From Silene conica (taxonomy: Eukaryota > Streptophyta > Magnoliopsida > Caryophyllales > Caryophyllaceae): a stretch of DNA of 64,000 nt. The translations under genes and the position numbers were made by a program. Where the stretch lies: NCBI GenBank assembly GCA_029255685.2, contig CM055317.2, positions 19,166,501 to 19,230,500 on the forward strand, read 5' to 3'. Under the pieces are notes generated by a model. That model was not told where the DNA came from. It was given only the letters and a program-made list of their open reading frames with translations, and did no database searches. Positions 20,127-30,924 of this stretch are shown here, one piece after another. Every line of letters starts with the position of its first letter. The first letter of the stretch is position 1.

Positions 20127-23100
20127 ACCGAAAGCTCATATGACGGTTGCAACACCCACACCTGCTACTACATCCTCATCTCGTCCTCCTCTTGCTCAAT
20201 TTGATAAATTGGATCTCAACTCTCTGACTCCAAAAGAATTGGAGGAATTGAGTACTCTTTGGCACACTCGTCAAGCTGACCAAAGTAGTGAACGCCTTAA
20301 TGGTAATCATTTTTACTTCTTCTTGGATTGTTGACACGGGTGCGTCGCATCATATGTCAGGATGTCTCACTCATTTTTCTAATATAGGAATTATTAATCC
20401 TATTTCTGTTGGTTTACGTGACGGCAATCTTACTATTGCTACTAAAAGTGGTGACATACAATTATCGTCTCGTCTTGTTTTACGAAATGTCTTGTATGCA
20501 GCAAACCTACATTGCAATTTAATCTCGGTATCCAGCCTTTTACTTGATACAACACTAAACATTCAGTTTTCTCATAACTGTTGTTTAATACAGGACCGTA
20601 TCTCGAAGACGGTGACTAGGGTGAGTGAGCAACACGATGGACTCTACTACCTCAAAGGTGTCCGACACAATAAAGCTCGTGCGTGTTTAACTGGACCCGC
20701 TGGATCTATAGAACTTTGGCACCGAAGGTTGGGGCACCCCTTTTCCACATTTCCCGGTTTTTGCCTTTTATTACTCATACGTCTCAAACTCATAATGTTT
20801 TTCATAGGAAATCTTGTGACATTTGTTCACGTGCAAAACAAACTCGGGAACCTTTTTATTCAAGTAATAGTCATGCTAGTTCGTCTTTTGATCTTATTCA
20901 TTGTGATTTATGGGGGTCTTACTCTAAAAATGCCTCATGCGGCTTTACAAATTTTCTAACTATCGTTGACGATTTTTCTCGTTCCAGAGGGGTGTATCTT
21001 TTACGTCGTAAAAGCGATACAAAACAAACGTTATTAAATTTTTTTGCTATGATAGAGCGTCAATTCGATAAAAAAATAAAAGTTTTATGCACCGACAATG
21101 GTACTGAATTTCAACCATCCGTTCTTTCAAGAAAATGGTATACTTTTTCAAACATCTAATGTTGACACCCCGCAACAAAATGGTCGCGTTGAACGCAAAC
21201 ATCGTCACATTTTAAATGTCGCTCGTGCACTTCTTTTTCAAGCAAACTTGCCTTTTTTTTTTTTGTTTAGAATGTGGTTTAAGTGCATTTTACTTAATAA
21301 ACCACACTCCAACATCGCTCCTACATGGAAAGACGCCTTATGGAATGCTTTTTAATAAACCACCGCCTTTTGAACATATTCGTATTTTCGGTTGTCTCGT
21401 TTATGCTCGCAATTTAAACCGATCTCATGACAAATTCGCCTCCCGTAGTCGTAATTGCGTGTTCATTGGGTATCCCTTTGGCAAAAAAGGATAACGTCTA
21501 TTTGATTTAAATAACGGGTCTTATTTCGAGTCACGAGATGTCCTATTCATTGAAATAATTTTTCAATATAAAAAACTTAATCTAAATGAGTTGGACCACG
21601 ACTCTACAACTTCTCATTTCAATTCTTTGTCCTCTACCCCTGACACCATACTCATCTCCCTTGGCACACCAACTGTCTCTACCACCGATCAAAATACATC
21701 GATACCTCCTTCCCCGGAGCCCACATCTGAACCCTCTACCACGACCCAAACTCCAAACTCGACCGAGACCTCTGCCACAGAAACAGAGCCTACCACCTCA
21801 ACTACTACTGTTGTTGACCCAACTAATAGTATTGTTGCTAACCCAACTACTACTGTTGCTAACCCAACACATTTGGTCCGATGACACCGAGTAAAGATTC
21901 CCAATTCCAACTTGCAGGGATTCGTTCTCTCGACACCTCGTCCATCTTTACACTCACTCACCACCTCGCCACCGTCTTCAGTTACCATTTATCCTATTTC
22001 TCATTATCTCAACCATGCCAAATTTTCTACTAAACGTCAAGTGTTTTTGTCGGCCGTGACTAAACACCACGAGCCTAGTTTTTTAAAAGATGTTGTGCAG
22101 GTTCCCAAGTGGCGCGCCTCTATGAAACTTGAGATTGATGCTCTCGAAAAGATTAACACCAGGACTCTCGAACATCTCCCTGCCCATAATAAAGCTATCG
22201 GTTCAAAGTGGGTCTAGAAAATTAATTATAATGCCGATGGTTCCGTCTAACGGTATAAAGCACGCTTAGTCGTAATGGGTAATCGTCAGATTGAGGGAGT
22301 GGATTATAACTAAACATTCGCTCCCACCGTTAAGCTTGTAACAGTTCGCACCTTACTCGCTATAGCCGCAGCTAAAAGATGGGTATTGCATCAAATGGAC
22401 GCTCACAACACTTTCTTACATGGGGATCTTCATAAGGAAGTATATATGAAACCTCCACCTGGTTTTCAGCCTTCTTACATGGGGATCTTCATGAGCAAGG
22501 TATGTCGCTTACGTAAATCTTTATACGGCCTTCGTCAAGCTCCCCGATGTTGGTACACCAAGCTAGCTTCCGCTCTCATTCAATATGGTTTTAAACAATG
22601 TTCGTATGATCACTCTTTATTTTCCATATCGATGATCACTCTTTGTTTTCCATATCAAAACCCAACGTTGAAGTCCATATACTTATCTACGTCGACGATT
22701 TGGTAATTTGCGGGGATAATCCAACCTTTATTGCACAATTTAAAGAATATTTAAGCAAGTGTTTTTACATGAAAGACCTTGGACACTTAAATATTTTCTT
22801 GGCTTGGAAATAGCTCGCAACAGCTCCGACATTTTTATCTCGCAACGAAAGTACGCTCTCGACATAATAAAAGAGATGAGTCTCCTTGGTATAAAGCCTG
22901 CACCTATACCGATGGAACCAAATCATAAACTAGCCATTTCTAAAGCCGCCTTGCTCTCTGACCCGCAACCATATCGTTGGCTTGTCGGACGGCTCGTTTA
23001 CCTTACCATCACTCGTCTTGAGCTGACGTACTCGGTACATACTCTTGCTCAGTTTATGAATACTCCCACTAATGAACATTTTAATGCTGCACTTACCGTG

Positions 23101-23379
23101 GTCCGATATCTCAAGAATTCCCCAGGCCAAGTCATCCTTCTCCGTTCCGACAGTGATTTACGCCTCAATGCATATTGCGATGCCAACAATGCCGTCTGCC
23201 CACTCAACCGCCGTTCTCTCTCTGCTTATTTAGTCTTCCTGGGCTCCTCTCCTATTTCAAGGAAGACAAAAAAAACAAGGTACAATCTTCCGCTCTTCCG
23301 CTGAATCTGAATACCGAGCAATGACATTTACTTTATGTGAACTTAAATGGCTTAAAGGCCTACTACATTCTCTCGGCAT
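20127..23379 (+). pseudogene. Element A pol: protease, integrase, RT, RNase H (first part)
   Basis: In order: the aspartic protease motif DTGASHHM near 20335; LWHRRLGHP of the pre-integrase domain near 20717; the integrase zinc motif and DDE segment around 20800-21240 with CTDNGTEF; a Pro/Thr-rich linker (21650-21880); RT with QMDAHNTFLHGDL, SLYGLRQAPRCWY and an intact YVDD near 22695; and RNase H starting near 23150. Several single-base indels and stops break it (for example TAG at 22215-22217). A 26-bp tandem duplication at about 22607-22660 shifts the RT. RNase H is cut at 23384 by element C. Confidence 0.87.
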
Positions 23380-23384
23380 ACACC

Positions 23385-24385
23385 TGTCGGGGATAATCAT
23401 GTATTCACCCTTAACATTACAGGATTACAACTAAAATTACATATGTGAATAATTGTCATAAGATGAAAAACATGAATAAAAGAGTACAGCATTTGGTCCT
23501 TTGCGCAAATGGCCTAAGAACAGGAATTAAAGAAAATTCCCTCCTATAACTTGCACCCAAGACCCGTTCGAGATGATGCCGCGTGTGCTAGAAAATGCTC
23601 TCCAATTGCCTTGCATTATGGGGAGAGTTATTGTGAGTTTTAAGATGTGAGATCTAGGTTTTGGGAAAGACAATTCTCAAAACCCTAGTTTTGTGAGATA
23701 TGATTATCAGTAATCAGTAGTAGAGTCTTTTTTGACAAAAGGAGAGGCCCTCTCCTTTTGTATTACTCGGCAGAAATTAGGTCAAGGTGAGAGTGGGCTT
23801 TCCACTCTTACCTTATTCTAATACGTAATTCGACCCTAATTGCTAAAATATATTCGCGGGTTTTAATTATAAATCGTATACATGTTATCAGATATTAATG
23901 CAGTCGATACATTAATAATGGTCTGATAAGAAATACAATATTGTATAATTAGCTTAATTAATATAACTGCTTATATTAATATACGAATTCAATATTTAAT
24001 TAAATATAACCGTTTATATTTAATTTACGAATTAATCATGTAATCCGTATTAGCTAAAATTATTTAATCCGTATTAAATAATTATCTCAAGATCTCATTG
24101 ACTAATTTAATAGTCAATACCTCTGACTAACTGTTTAGTCGTATTCAGCATAAATGTGACTGTATTTTCATACCTTCACATCTCTCAAACGTGTCCTATA
24201 GGTGTGACGTATAGGGACCAGTTGATCACCGCCATCCGTATGACAATAACGTCAAACTTATCTAGCAAGCCAACCGTTATCGATAAACGTGGATCAACTG
24301 ATAATAATACAAAAGTATGCCCTTGTGATCCTTTAAGAGATTTAATAAGTCATTGTACTAACTGTCAAGGACACCAGCCCCAACA
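23385..24385 (-). repeat. Element C 3' LTR
   Basis: 1,001 bp, reading TGTTGGGGCTGG to CCCCGACA on the minus strand. The ORF at 24156-24572 and similar ones elsewhere are shadows of the LTR/3' UTR, recurring because the LTR recurs. It shares a conserved core (GTCCTATAGGTGTGACGTA, 24190-24270) with the related LTRs. Confidence 0.93.
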
Positions 24386-25261
24386 ATCTCCCACTTGTCC
24401 GTACAAGGGTATGTGCAATGACGTTATCACACTACATGTGGAGGACACAAGCTCCAACAAACTCCCATTTATCCGTACAAGTGTAGGTGCAATAACCGAT
24501 TCTCATATCCTTCTAAAATTTCTCCCACTCAATGTAAAACAATTTGCAAATCCGTATTCGCAAAAGTCGTAATTTACAATCGATCTGTATCAAGAGTGGT
24601 TTCCCCGACTAGAGAGTAACTTAACTGATAAAACGAATCTGTATTCGAGCATGGCCATGCATTTCAGTTACTACTCCTCGAGTGGCCCTGAGAAATGATA
24701 AAATCCTGATAAGGGTTTGGATATTTCCCTCAACTTGAATCCTACAGATGTAAGCGCAGCATGAAATAACCCGTAAAAAAATCCTCTTGGCCCCTGTTAC
24801 GGAAGACCGTGGGAAAGAAACCAAAGTTAGCCAAAATCTGCCTTAATCTCAAGAGACAGTTAAAAGTCAAAAGACTCGACTCTAAGGAACACTATGGAGG
24901 TCCTATCCACGACCTGACACCCAATGTTATAAAACATTTGGGACTCCATAACGTTGTCACGGGATGTCCTACGAGATATCCGTATAACTCGCCTTTGTGA
25001 TTGGTCAGTCAACTGTTTGACTTATGGCTCGTTGAACCCACCATCAACCAATGTCACAAAATGATTACCTGAGTTATCAGCTCAAGTGGGTAATCAAGGA
25101 CTAAAAACGATGTAATGTTAATCAGTTCACTTTGTGGTGTTCAAAATTGGCGTACAAATCCACATGAAAAACAAAACATAAAATTATCATAACGATGAGG
25201 TTGTAATAGAGTACACGAGAAAATGAATTAAAACATGAATTCATAAAAGAGTACTACAACT
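24386..25261 (-). promoter_or_regulatory. Element C 3' UTR with duplicated polypurine tract
   Basis: On the minus strand the 3' LTR is preceded by CTTGTACGGACAAGTGGGAGA (24386-24406; the tract is AAGTGGGAGA). A second copy of the tract followed by a U3-like TGTTGGAGCTTGTGTCC lies exactly 74 bp further inside (LTR-like edge at 24459). The rest to 25261 is untranslated sequence between the RNase H stop and the LTR. No other gene is present. Confidence 0.75.
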
Positions 25262-26850
25262 CAGGAACACGTTTAATTCCCATGGAATTAACGTGCCCTT
25301 CATGCTTATCACGTCGTAATGCTTTAGTGAGAGGATCGGCTATGTTGTCATCCGTAGCGATCTTATCAATGAATATCTCCTTTTACGCGGACTCAGTTGT
25401 AGAATCTGCTATAACACTTTGTTTAGAACTTTTCCAGCTGACAGCAGCGCCAATAAGAGTAAAACGAATCCAGACTGAGATTTCGAGTCGTCTCGATCCG
25501 TTTGGAAGCTAGCATCTGCGTAACCAGTGGCGCAGAGCCTCGTGTCACCCCCATAAGTCAATCCCCAATCTTTAGTCCTCCGTAGGTACATAAGAATGTT
25601 TTTCACGGCCATCCAGTGTTGTTCACCTGGATGTGCTTGGAATCGACTTGTCATACTCAATGCATATGCAACGTCTGGACGTGTGCATATTATGGCATGC
25701 ATGATCGATCCTATAGCCGAAGCGTAAGGAATCCGACTCATGCACTCTTTCTCTTCCAATGTCTTAGCTTCTTGAGACTTGCTCAAGTGAATCCAAGTAG
25801 CCATGGGAAGGAACCCTTTCTTGGAGTTCGTCATGCTAAATATCTCTAGAATATTATCTATATAAGACTCCTGACTGAGAGACAACATCCGTCGTGATTT
25901 ATCCCTGTAGATACGGATGCCCAAAATTCTTTGTGCCTCTCCCAGATCTTTCATCTGGAAATGGTTTTTCAACCATGCTTTAACCGAATATAGGAGAGGT
26001 ATGTCATTCCCAATCAGGAGTATGTCATCGACATACAATACTAGGAAGACAATCTTGCTCCCACTCGACTTGATATAGAGACATGGTTCCTCGATTGATC
26101 GAATGAAACCATTCTCCTTTATCACTTGGTCGAAGCGATGATTCCAACTCCGTGATGCTTTCTTAAGTCCATAAATGGAACGCTTAAGCTTGCAATCCTT
26201 CTTAGGATGTTCAGGATCAATAAAACCCTCGGGCTGTACCATGTACAACTCTTCCTCCAAATAACCGTTTGAGAAGGCGGTTTTAACGTCCATCTGCCAG
26301 ATTTCATAGTCATAAAATGCGGCGATCGCTAAGATAATCCGAATGGAACGTAGCATGACTACGGGTGTAAAAATCTCATCGTAGTGCAAGCCTAGCACTT
26401 GGGTGAAACCTTTAGCAACTAGTCGTGCCTTGTGAATATCTTGTTGTCCTTCCACGACATGCTTTATCTTGTAAAGCCATTTGCATTGAAGGGGGCGTAC
26501 CTTTGCAGGTAGGTCCACAAGATCCCACACGTTGTTCTCATACATGGAGTCCATCTCGGATTGCATGGCTTCTAGCCATAGCTTTGAGTCGGAACTGGTC
26601 AGGGCACCTTTATAGGTTGTGGGTTCATTACCCTCTAGGAGTAAGATGTCATCTATGTCATGTTCCTCGACCAAACCAATGTATCTGTCCGGAGGAATAG
26701 AGACTCTTCCCGACCTCCTAGGTTCCTCAGGAATATCTACCGCAGCCGAGGTTGAAGGAACTGCTTCCTCCAATGTTTGCTCGGTAGTTGATTCTTGAAT
26801 CTCCGATAGATCGAAGGTTCTATTACTCGACTTTTTCTCGAGAAATTATT
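25262..26850 (-). pseudogene. Element C reverse transcriptase and RNase H
   Basis: RT is well kept: KWLYKIKHVVEG, WQMDVKTAFSNG, SIYGLKKASRSW and an intact YVDD (LVLYVDDILLIG). A one-base loss near 25460 shifts frame after SQSGFV. Most of RNase H is missing: compared with element E, about 200 bp are deleted at about 25385, joining EIFIDK directly to a point near the DST-TES motif. A GAA-to-TAA stop lies near 26848. The reading ends with ADPLTKAL and KHEGH. Confidence 0.9.
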
Positions 26851-27480
26851 TCTCTAAGAACGTCGCACTAGCCGCAACAAAAACACGTTGTTCGGTTGGC
26901 GAGTAGAAGTAATGACCAAAGTTCCTTTAGGATACCCTGTAAAGTATGTCTTGACTGATCGCGGGCCGAGCTTGTCCTCGTGTCTCCATTTGACATAAGC
27001 TTCGCATCCCCAAACCCGAATAAAGGACAAGTTAGGGACCGTTCCCTTCCATAACTCGTATGGATTCTTGTCAACAGCTTTAGACAGACTTCGGTTAAGT
27101 ATTAGAGCGGCTGACAAAAGAGCATAGCCCCACAATGAATCAGGCACGACGGTGTGACTCATCATGGATCGAACCATATCAAGTAGAGTTCGATTTCTCC
27201 GTTCGGACACACCATTTAATTGTGGTGTTCCAGGTGGAGTTAACTGTAGAACGATGCCACAGTCTTTAAGGTGTTGATCAAACTCGTGTGAAAGATACTC
27301 ACCACCACGATCAGAACGTAGTGCTTTAATCTTTCTTCCCAGCTGGTTCTGTACCCGATTCTGGTATTCTTTGAACTTGTCAAAGGATTCACTTTTATGC
27401 TTCATTAAGTAGACATAGCCATATCTACTCAAATCATCTGGGAAAGTGATGAAATACCTATAGCCTTCTCGTGCGTTGAT
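26851..27480 (-). pseudogene. Element C integrase
   Basis: Encodes the copia integrase core with LRSDRGGEYLS (second catalytic Asp), GTPQLNGVSERRNRTLL (catalytic Glu) and NLSFIRVWGCEAYV. A stop at about 27481 (Ser to TAG) separates it from the upstream part, and a one-base loss near 26925 shifts the frame at the C-terminus. Confidence 0.88.
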
Positions 27481-28337
27481 CTACATAGGGCCACATACAT
27501 CCATATGTATGAGTCCTAATAGGTCGACAGCGCGCATTCCAACACCTTTAAAGGAAATACGAGTCATCTTAATGATGAGACATGATTCACACGTGCCATA
27601 TGATTCGAAATCAAAGGCCGAGATAGCTCCATTATGTATGAGCTGTTTTACGTGTTTCTCATTTGTATGTCCCATACGGCAGTGCCATAGGTAAGTTTGA
27701 TCTTTGTTACCAACCTTTAACTTCTTGTTATTCACGTGTAATATTTCGGTGGTTTGATCTAAAACATAAATTCTATTCATGGAAATTGCCTTGCCATATA
27801 TCATATCGTGTAATGAGAAAATACAGCTATTATTCTCTATTACAAATGAAAAACCGAGTTTGTCAACTGCAGAAACAGAAATAATGTTTTTGGATAAACT
27901 AGAAACATAATAACAGTTATACAAAGATAACTCGAATCCACTAGGAAGCTGGATCACGTATGTTTCCCTCGAGACTGCAGCAACTGGTGCTCCATTCCCG
28001 ACACGCAGGTCAACCTCACCCTTTATGAGGGGCTCGAGGTTTCGGAGGCCCTGCACATGATGACACTGATGAGAACCACAACCAGTATCTAGTACCCGAG
28101 TTTCGTAACTTGCATGGTTAATCTCAATCATGTGAATAAAAGAAGAAGAAGACATACCACCAGGAGTAAAGCGTCCTGCCTTAATGTCTTCGTGATACAC
28201 GGGGCACGTGTGCCTCCAATGCCCAGTCTTGTGGCAATGGTGGCATTCCATGCTTGTATCCTTGCTCTTTGTCTTACCCTCTGAGTTGCTCGACTCACCG
28301 GGCCCACTCTTAGCAAATCCCGACTTCTTTAACTTAG
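27481..28337 (-). pseudogene. Element C zinc knuckle, protease and pre-integrase
   Basis: A CCHC nucleic-acid-binding knuckle (CHHCHKTGHWRHTC, C-X2-C-X4-H-X4-C) is followed by a protease with LDTGCGSH, then SLSKNIISVSAVDKLGF and the pre-integrase LWHCRMGH. The normal family relationship is one polyprotein with gag; here a stop at about 28339 (Lys codon to TAG) separates gag from the knuckle. Confidence 0.88.
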
Positions 28338-28338
28338 G

Positions 28339-29079
28339 CTAACCTACCGCTAGGTCGCTTTGAGCTTTCGCTTTCCCTTTACCCTTCCCTTTACTGGAGA
28401 TCATGAGAACATCCTGCTTCACGCTCCTATTTAATTTCAGATCCTTCTCGGTCTGTACGAGAAGGGAGTGGAGCTCATGAAGAGTCTTCTTCATGTCGTT
28501 CATGTAATAATTGGCCCTAAAGAGGGCGAACCCATCATGAAGCGAATGAAGCATTCGATCAACGATTATGTTCTCACTAATCTTGCAGTTTAAGACCTCC
28601 AGTTTCTCTATATTCTCAGTCATGTTGAGAATATGTGGGCTAATAGCTTGGCCCTTCTGGATTTTCGCTTCAAAGAAGCGACAATTATGCTCATACGAAA
28701 CGATTCTCGGAGCTTTCGAGAATTCGTTAGTGAGCGTGGTGAAAATGTTGTTTGCACCATGGGAAATGAAGCGTCTTTTCAAATTGGGTTCCATTGCATA
28801 GATAAGTACGTTCTTTAACTCACCCGCTTCTATGACGAAGTCGCTATGAGCGCGAACTTCGTTAGCTCTAGCTCCAGTTCCTGGGTGTGCCGGAATAGGC
28901 TCAGTCAAGTACTTGAGCTTTCCGTCAGCAACGGCAGCATTCCGTAATGCTGCCTCCCAACCAGAGAAGTTTGACCCATCATTCCTCAGTCTAGTAGACT
29001 GATTCATGGAGTCTATGAAGGCTTTAAGCCAGGATTCCCGTGCTAGCTTGGCACTTGGCATTGGGTCTTCACCAGCCAT
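28339..29079 (-). CDS. Element C gag
   Basis: 246 codons, start at MAGEDPMPSAKLARES, shared with element D. It is copia-type gag with GWEAALRNA, a central helical domain (EFSKAPRIVSYEHN, DRMLHSLHDGFALFRANY) and a basic KGKGKGKAKA tail before the knuckle. Gag forms the virus-like particle in the cytoplasm. This ORF is uninterrupted but its polyprotein is cut by the stop at its end. Confidence 0.85.
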   Translation of the reverse strand: MAGEDPMPSAKLARESWLKAFIDSMNQSTRLRNDGSNFSGWEAALRNAAVADGKLKYLTEPIPAHPGTGARANEVRAHSDFVIEAGELKNVLIYAMEPNLKRRFISHGANNIFTTLTNEFSKAPRIVSYEHNCRFFEAKIQKGQAISPHILNMTENIEKLEVLNCKISENIIVDRMLHSLHDGFALFRANYYMNDMKKTLHELHSLLVQTEKDLKLNRSVKQDVLMISSKGKGKGKAKAQSDLAVG

Positions 29080-29350
29080 TTGTAATTTAACACTTTAAAT
29101 TTGATCGTGTTCTACACTAAAAAGAAGATAAAACAAAACGATATAAGCAACTCGTCGTTGTGATATAAGTCTATTTTAAATTGAATTTAAACTCGTAGAC
29201 TCATGCATTTATATAATTGATCTCCCTCAAGAATTATATAAACGATCCCAAGACCCAATTTCCGTAAATTGATAAGCCAACTGTTTGGCTAGTTCTACCG
29301 TTAGAACTCCTAGTCGATAGATTTCCGTAAATCTCATCTTTTAGTCCATC
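29080..29350 (-). other. Element C leader, part next to gag
   Basis: Untranslated leader, homologous to 56190-56459 upstream of gag in element D. It is split from the rest (33575-35310) by the CACTA insertion. Confidence 0.8.
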
Positions 29351-29375
29351 CACTACAACACAACCCGTGCATTCA

Positions 29376-29730
29376 TGACGCTTTTTCAAGCGTTTTTCAA
29401 CACTTAAAAGCGTCAATTTTTTGTTTATCGACGCTTTGAAAAAGCGTCAATTTTTTGGCCGTCGTTATTTTTTGACGCTTTTAAGTGTCAACAAATATGA
29501 CACTTTCAAGCGTCTCCAGGGTCTCTTGACGCTTTTAGTTGTCAGCAAAGTTGACGCTTTAAAGCGTCTATAGTGGCTACTGACAGTTTTTTGTGTCAAG
29601 AAATTTGACGCTTTTAAACGTCTTCATGGATTATTGACGCTTTTAATTGTCAACAAGTTTGATGCTTTTAAGCGTCTTCAGCGACTATTGATGCTTTTAT
29701 ATGTCACTCGATGAGACAGAATAGACGCCA
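29376..29730. repeat. GACGCTTTTAAGTGTC subterminal repeats of the CACTA element
   Basis: About 18 copies of GACGCTTT or its complement AAAGCGTC/AAGCGTC in alternating orientation, often as AAGCGTC-N-GACGCTT pairs with hairpin potential. The opposite end (33505-33535) has only two, so the element is asymmetric. The stretch 29731-30354 has no further feature. Confidence 0.88.
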
Positions 29731-30368
29731 ACTATTTATATATTGTCACTTCTTATTGTTACGGTATAATTTCGGCTTCTTGATTTCCTTGATAAAATCG
29801 TAAAGATTAATTAAATAGATAAGAGTACTACTACCTATTACTTTAATCATGAAAAAACATAATGCAAAATATATATAATGAATTAGTACCTTTTATAAAT
29901 AGTCATACGTTTTATACATATATCATCTCCGTCACAAAAATGTACTTGCATTCACAATTTAACTAATATAAACTTGTATATACTTTATAGTAAAACAAAA
30001 TCAAAAATATTAAAAGGTATCTAAATGATGGTAAAATTCAACAGAAAGTTGTCCAAAAAAATCGTAAAAAATGCTACATAACTAGCTAGACAAGGGCACT
30101 TAGTAGTTTCAACATCGTAGGGGCTTCAATCATGGAGGCGCAATGTCAAAGGGAGTTCAATCAACATATGGGCGCATCGTAACCATCTGATGAATCTGAA
30201 CCTATAACGAGCAAAACAAATACTATAATTTATATGAATTTATTTGATTAGTACATATATAAACTTCACAAAAATGTTCCAAAATTGTGCTAAATGAAAT
30301 TACCCGTCGACAGGTAAGAAGGAAACCCATAAAAAAATTCATCTAAATTCCCAGAAACAAACAAAACA

Positions 30369-30819
30369 CAGCATCACTGCGTGGTTTCATCAGCATCAAG
30401 CAATGAATACAAAGGAGAAACTCATGAAATACAATCTGGTCCAGGACGAGCTGTGCTGCATCTTCCAGAACAGTTCAGAAACATTGACTCATCTGCTCTG
30501 TCAGGGTGAGTACAAGTACAGTAAGCGAATTATTGGGACAATAGGTACTTGTTTTGGTGTTAACATGATAGATAGCATCCCCAATCAGTGGAGACTGAGA
30601 ATACGGGGTTCTAAACTGAAGAGGGCAGTAATCAATGGAGTCATCAATGCAGTGATATATCATATATGGCAGCAGAGAAACAAATGCAGAATTGAAGGGG
30701 TGTTGAGGCACCCAGACAGGGTCAGCAAGCAAATTATCACAAAATCTCAGATATATATACTAATGGGATTGCAAAGGGGCAACTTAAACAAAGAGACAAG
30801 TTACTTATTGCTACATTAG
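30369..30819 (+). pseudogene. LINE ORF2 C-terminus (zf-RVT zinc-binding domain)
   Basis: Reads SITAWFHQHQ-MNTKEKLMKYNLVQDELCCIF, SETLTHLLCQGEYSK-like and INAVIYHIWQQRNKCRIEG, the signature of the zinc-binding domain after reverse transcriptase in plant LINEs. The open frame runs from 30372, before the Met at 30403, so it is a truncated fragment. A Gln/Cys-region insertion (GEYKYSK) is slightly aberrant. Confidence 0.82.
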
Positions 30820-30910
30820 CATCTATTACTTTTACTTGTTAGCCAGCATCATGTACATGGACTTATGATCTTTTGATCTTTTTATACAATACTTACCTTT
30901 TTCCAAAAAA
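30369..30910 (+). mobile_element. 5'-truncated LINE insertion, TSD AAACAAACAAAACA
   Basis: Identical 14-mers flank this block at 30355-30368 and 30911-30924, and it ends in an A-run after TTACCTTTTTCC, as expected of a LINE copied from its 3' end. It holds only the C-terminal end of ORF2 (see next entry). Confidence 0.9.
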
Positions 30911-30924
30911 AAACAAACAAAACA

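Noticed and set aside
24156..24572. 138-codon [19 protein letters not shown], repeated at 36096 and 59954
   Set aside because: It recurs only because it lies antisense in the C/D/E LTR and 3' UTR. The frame differs between copies and it crosses the LTR border, so it is a shadow rather than a gene.
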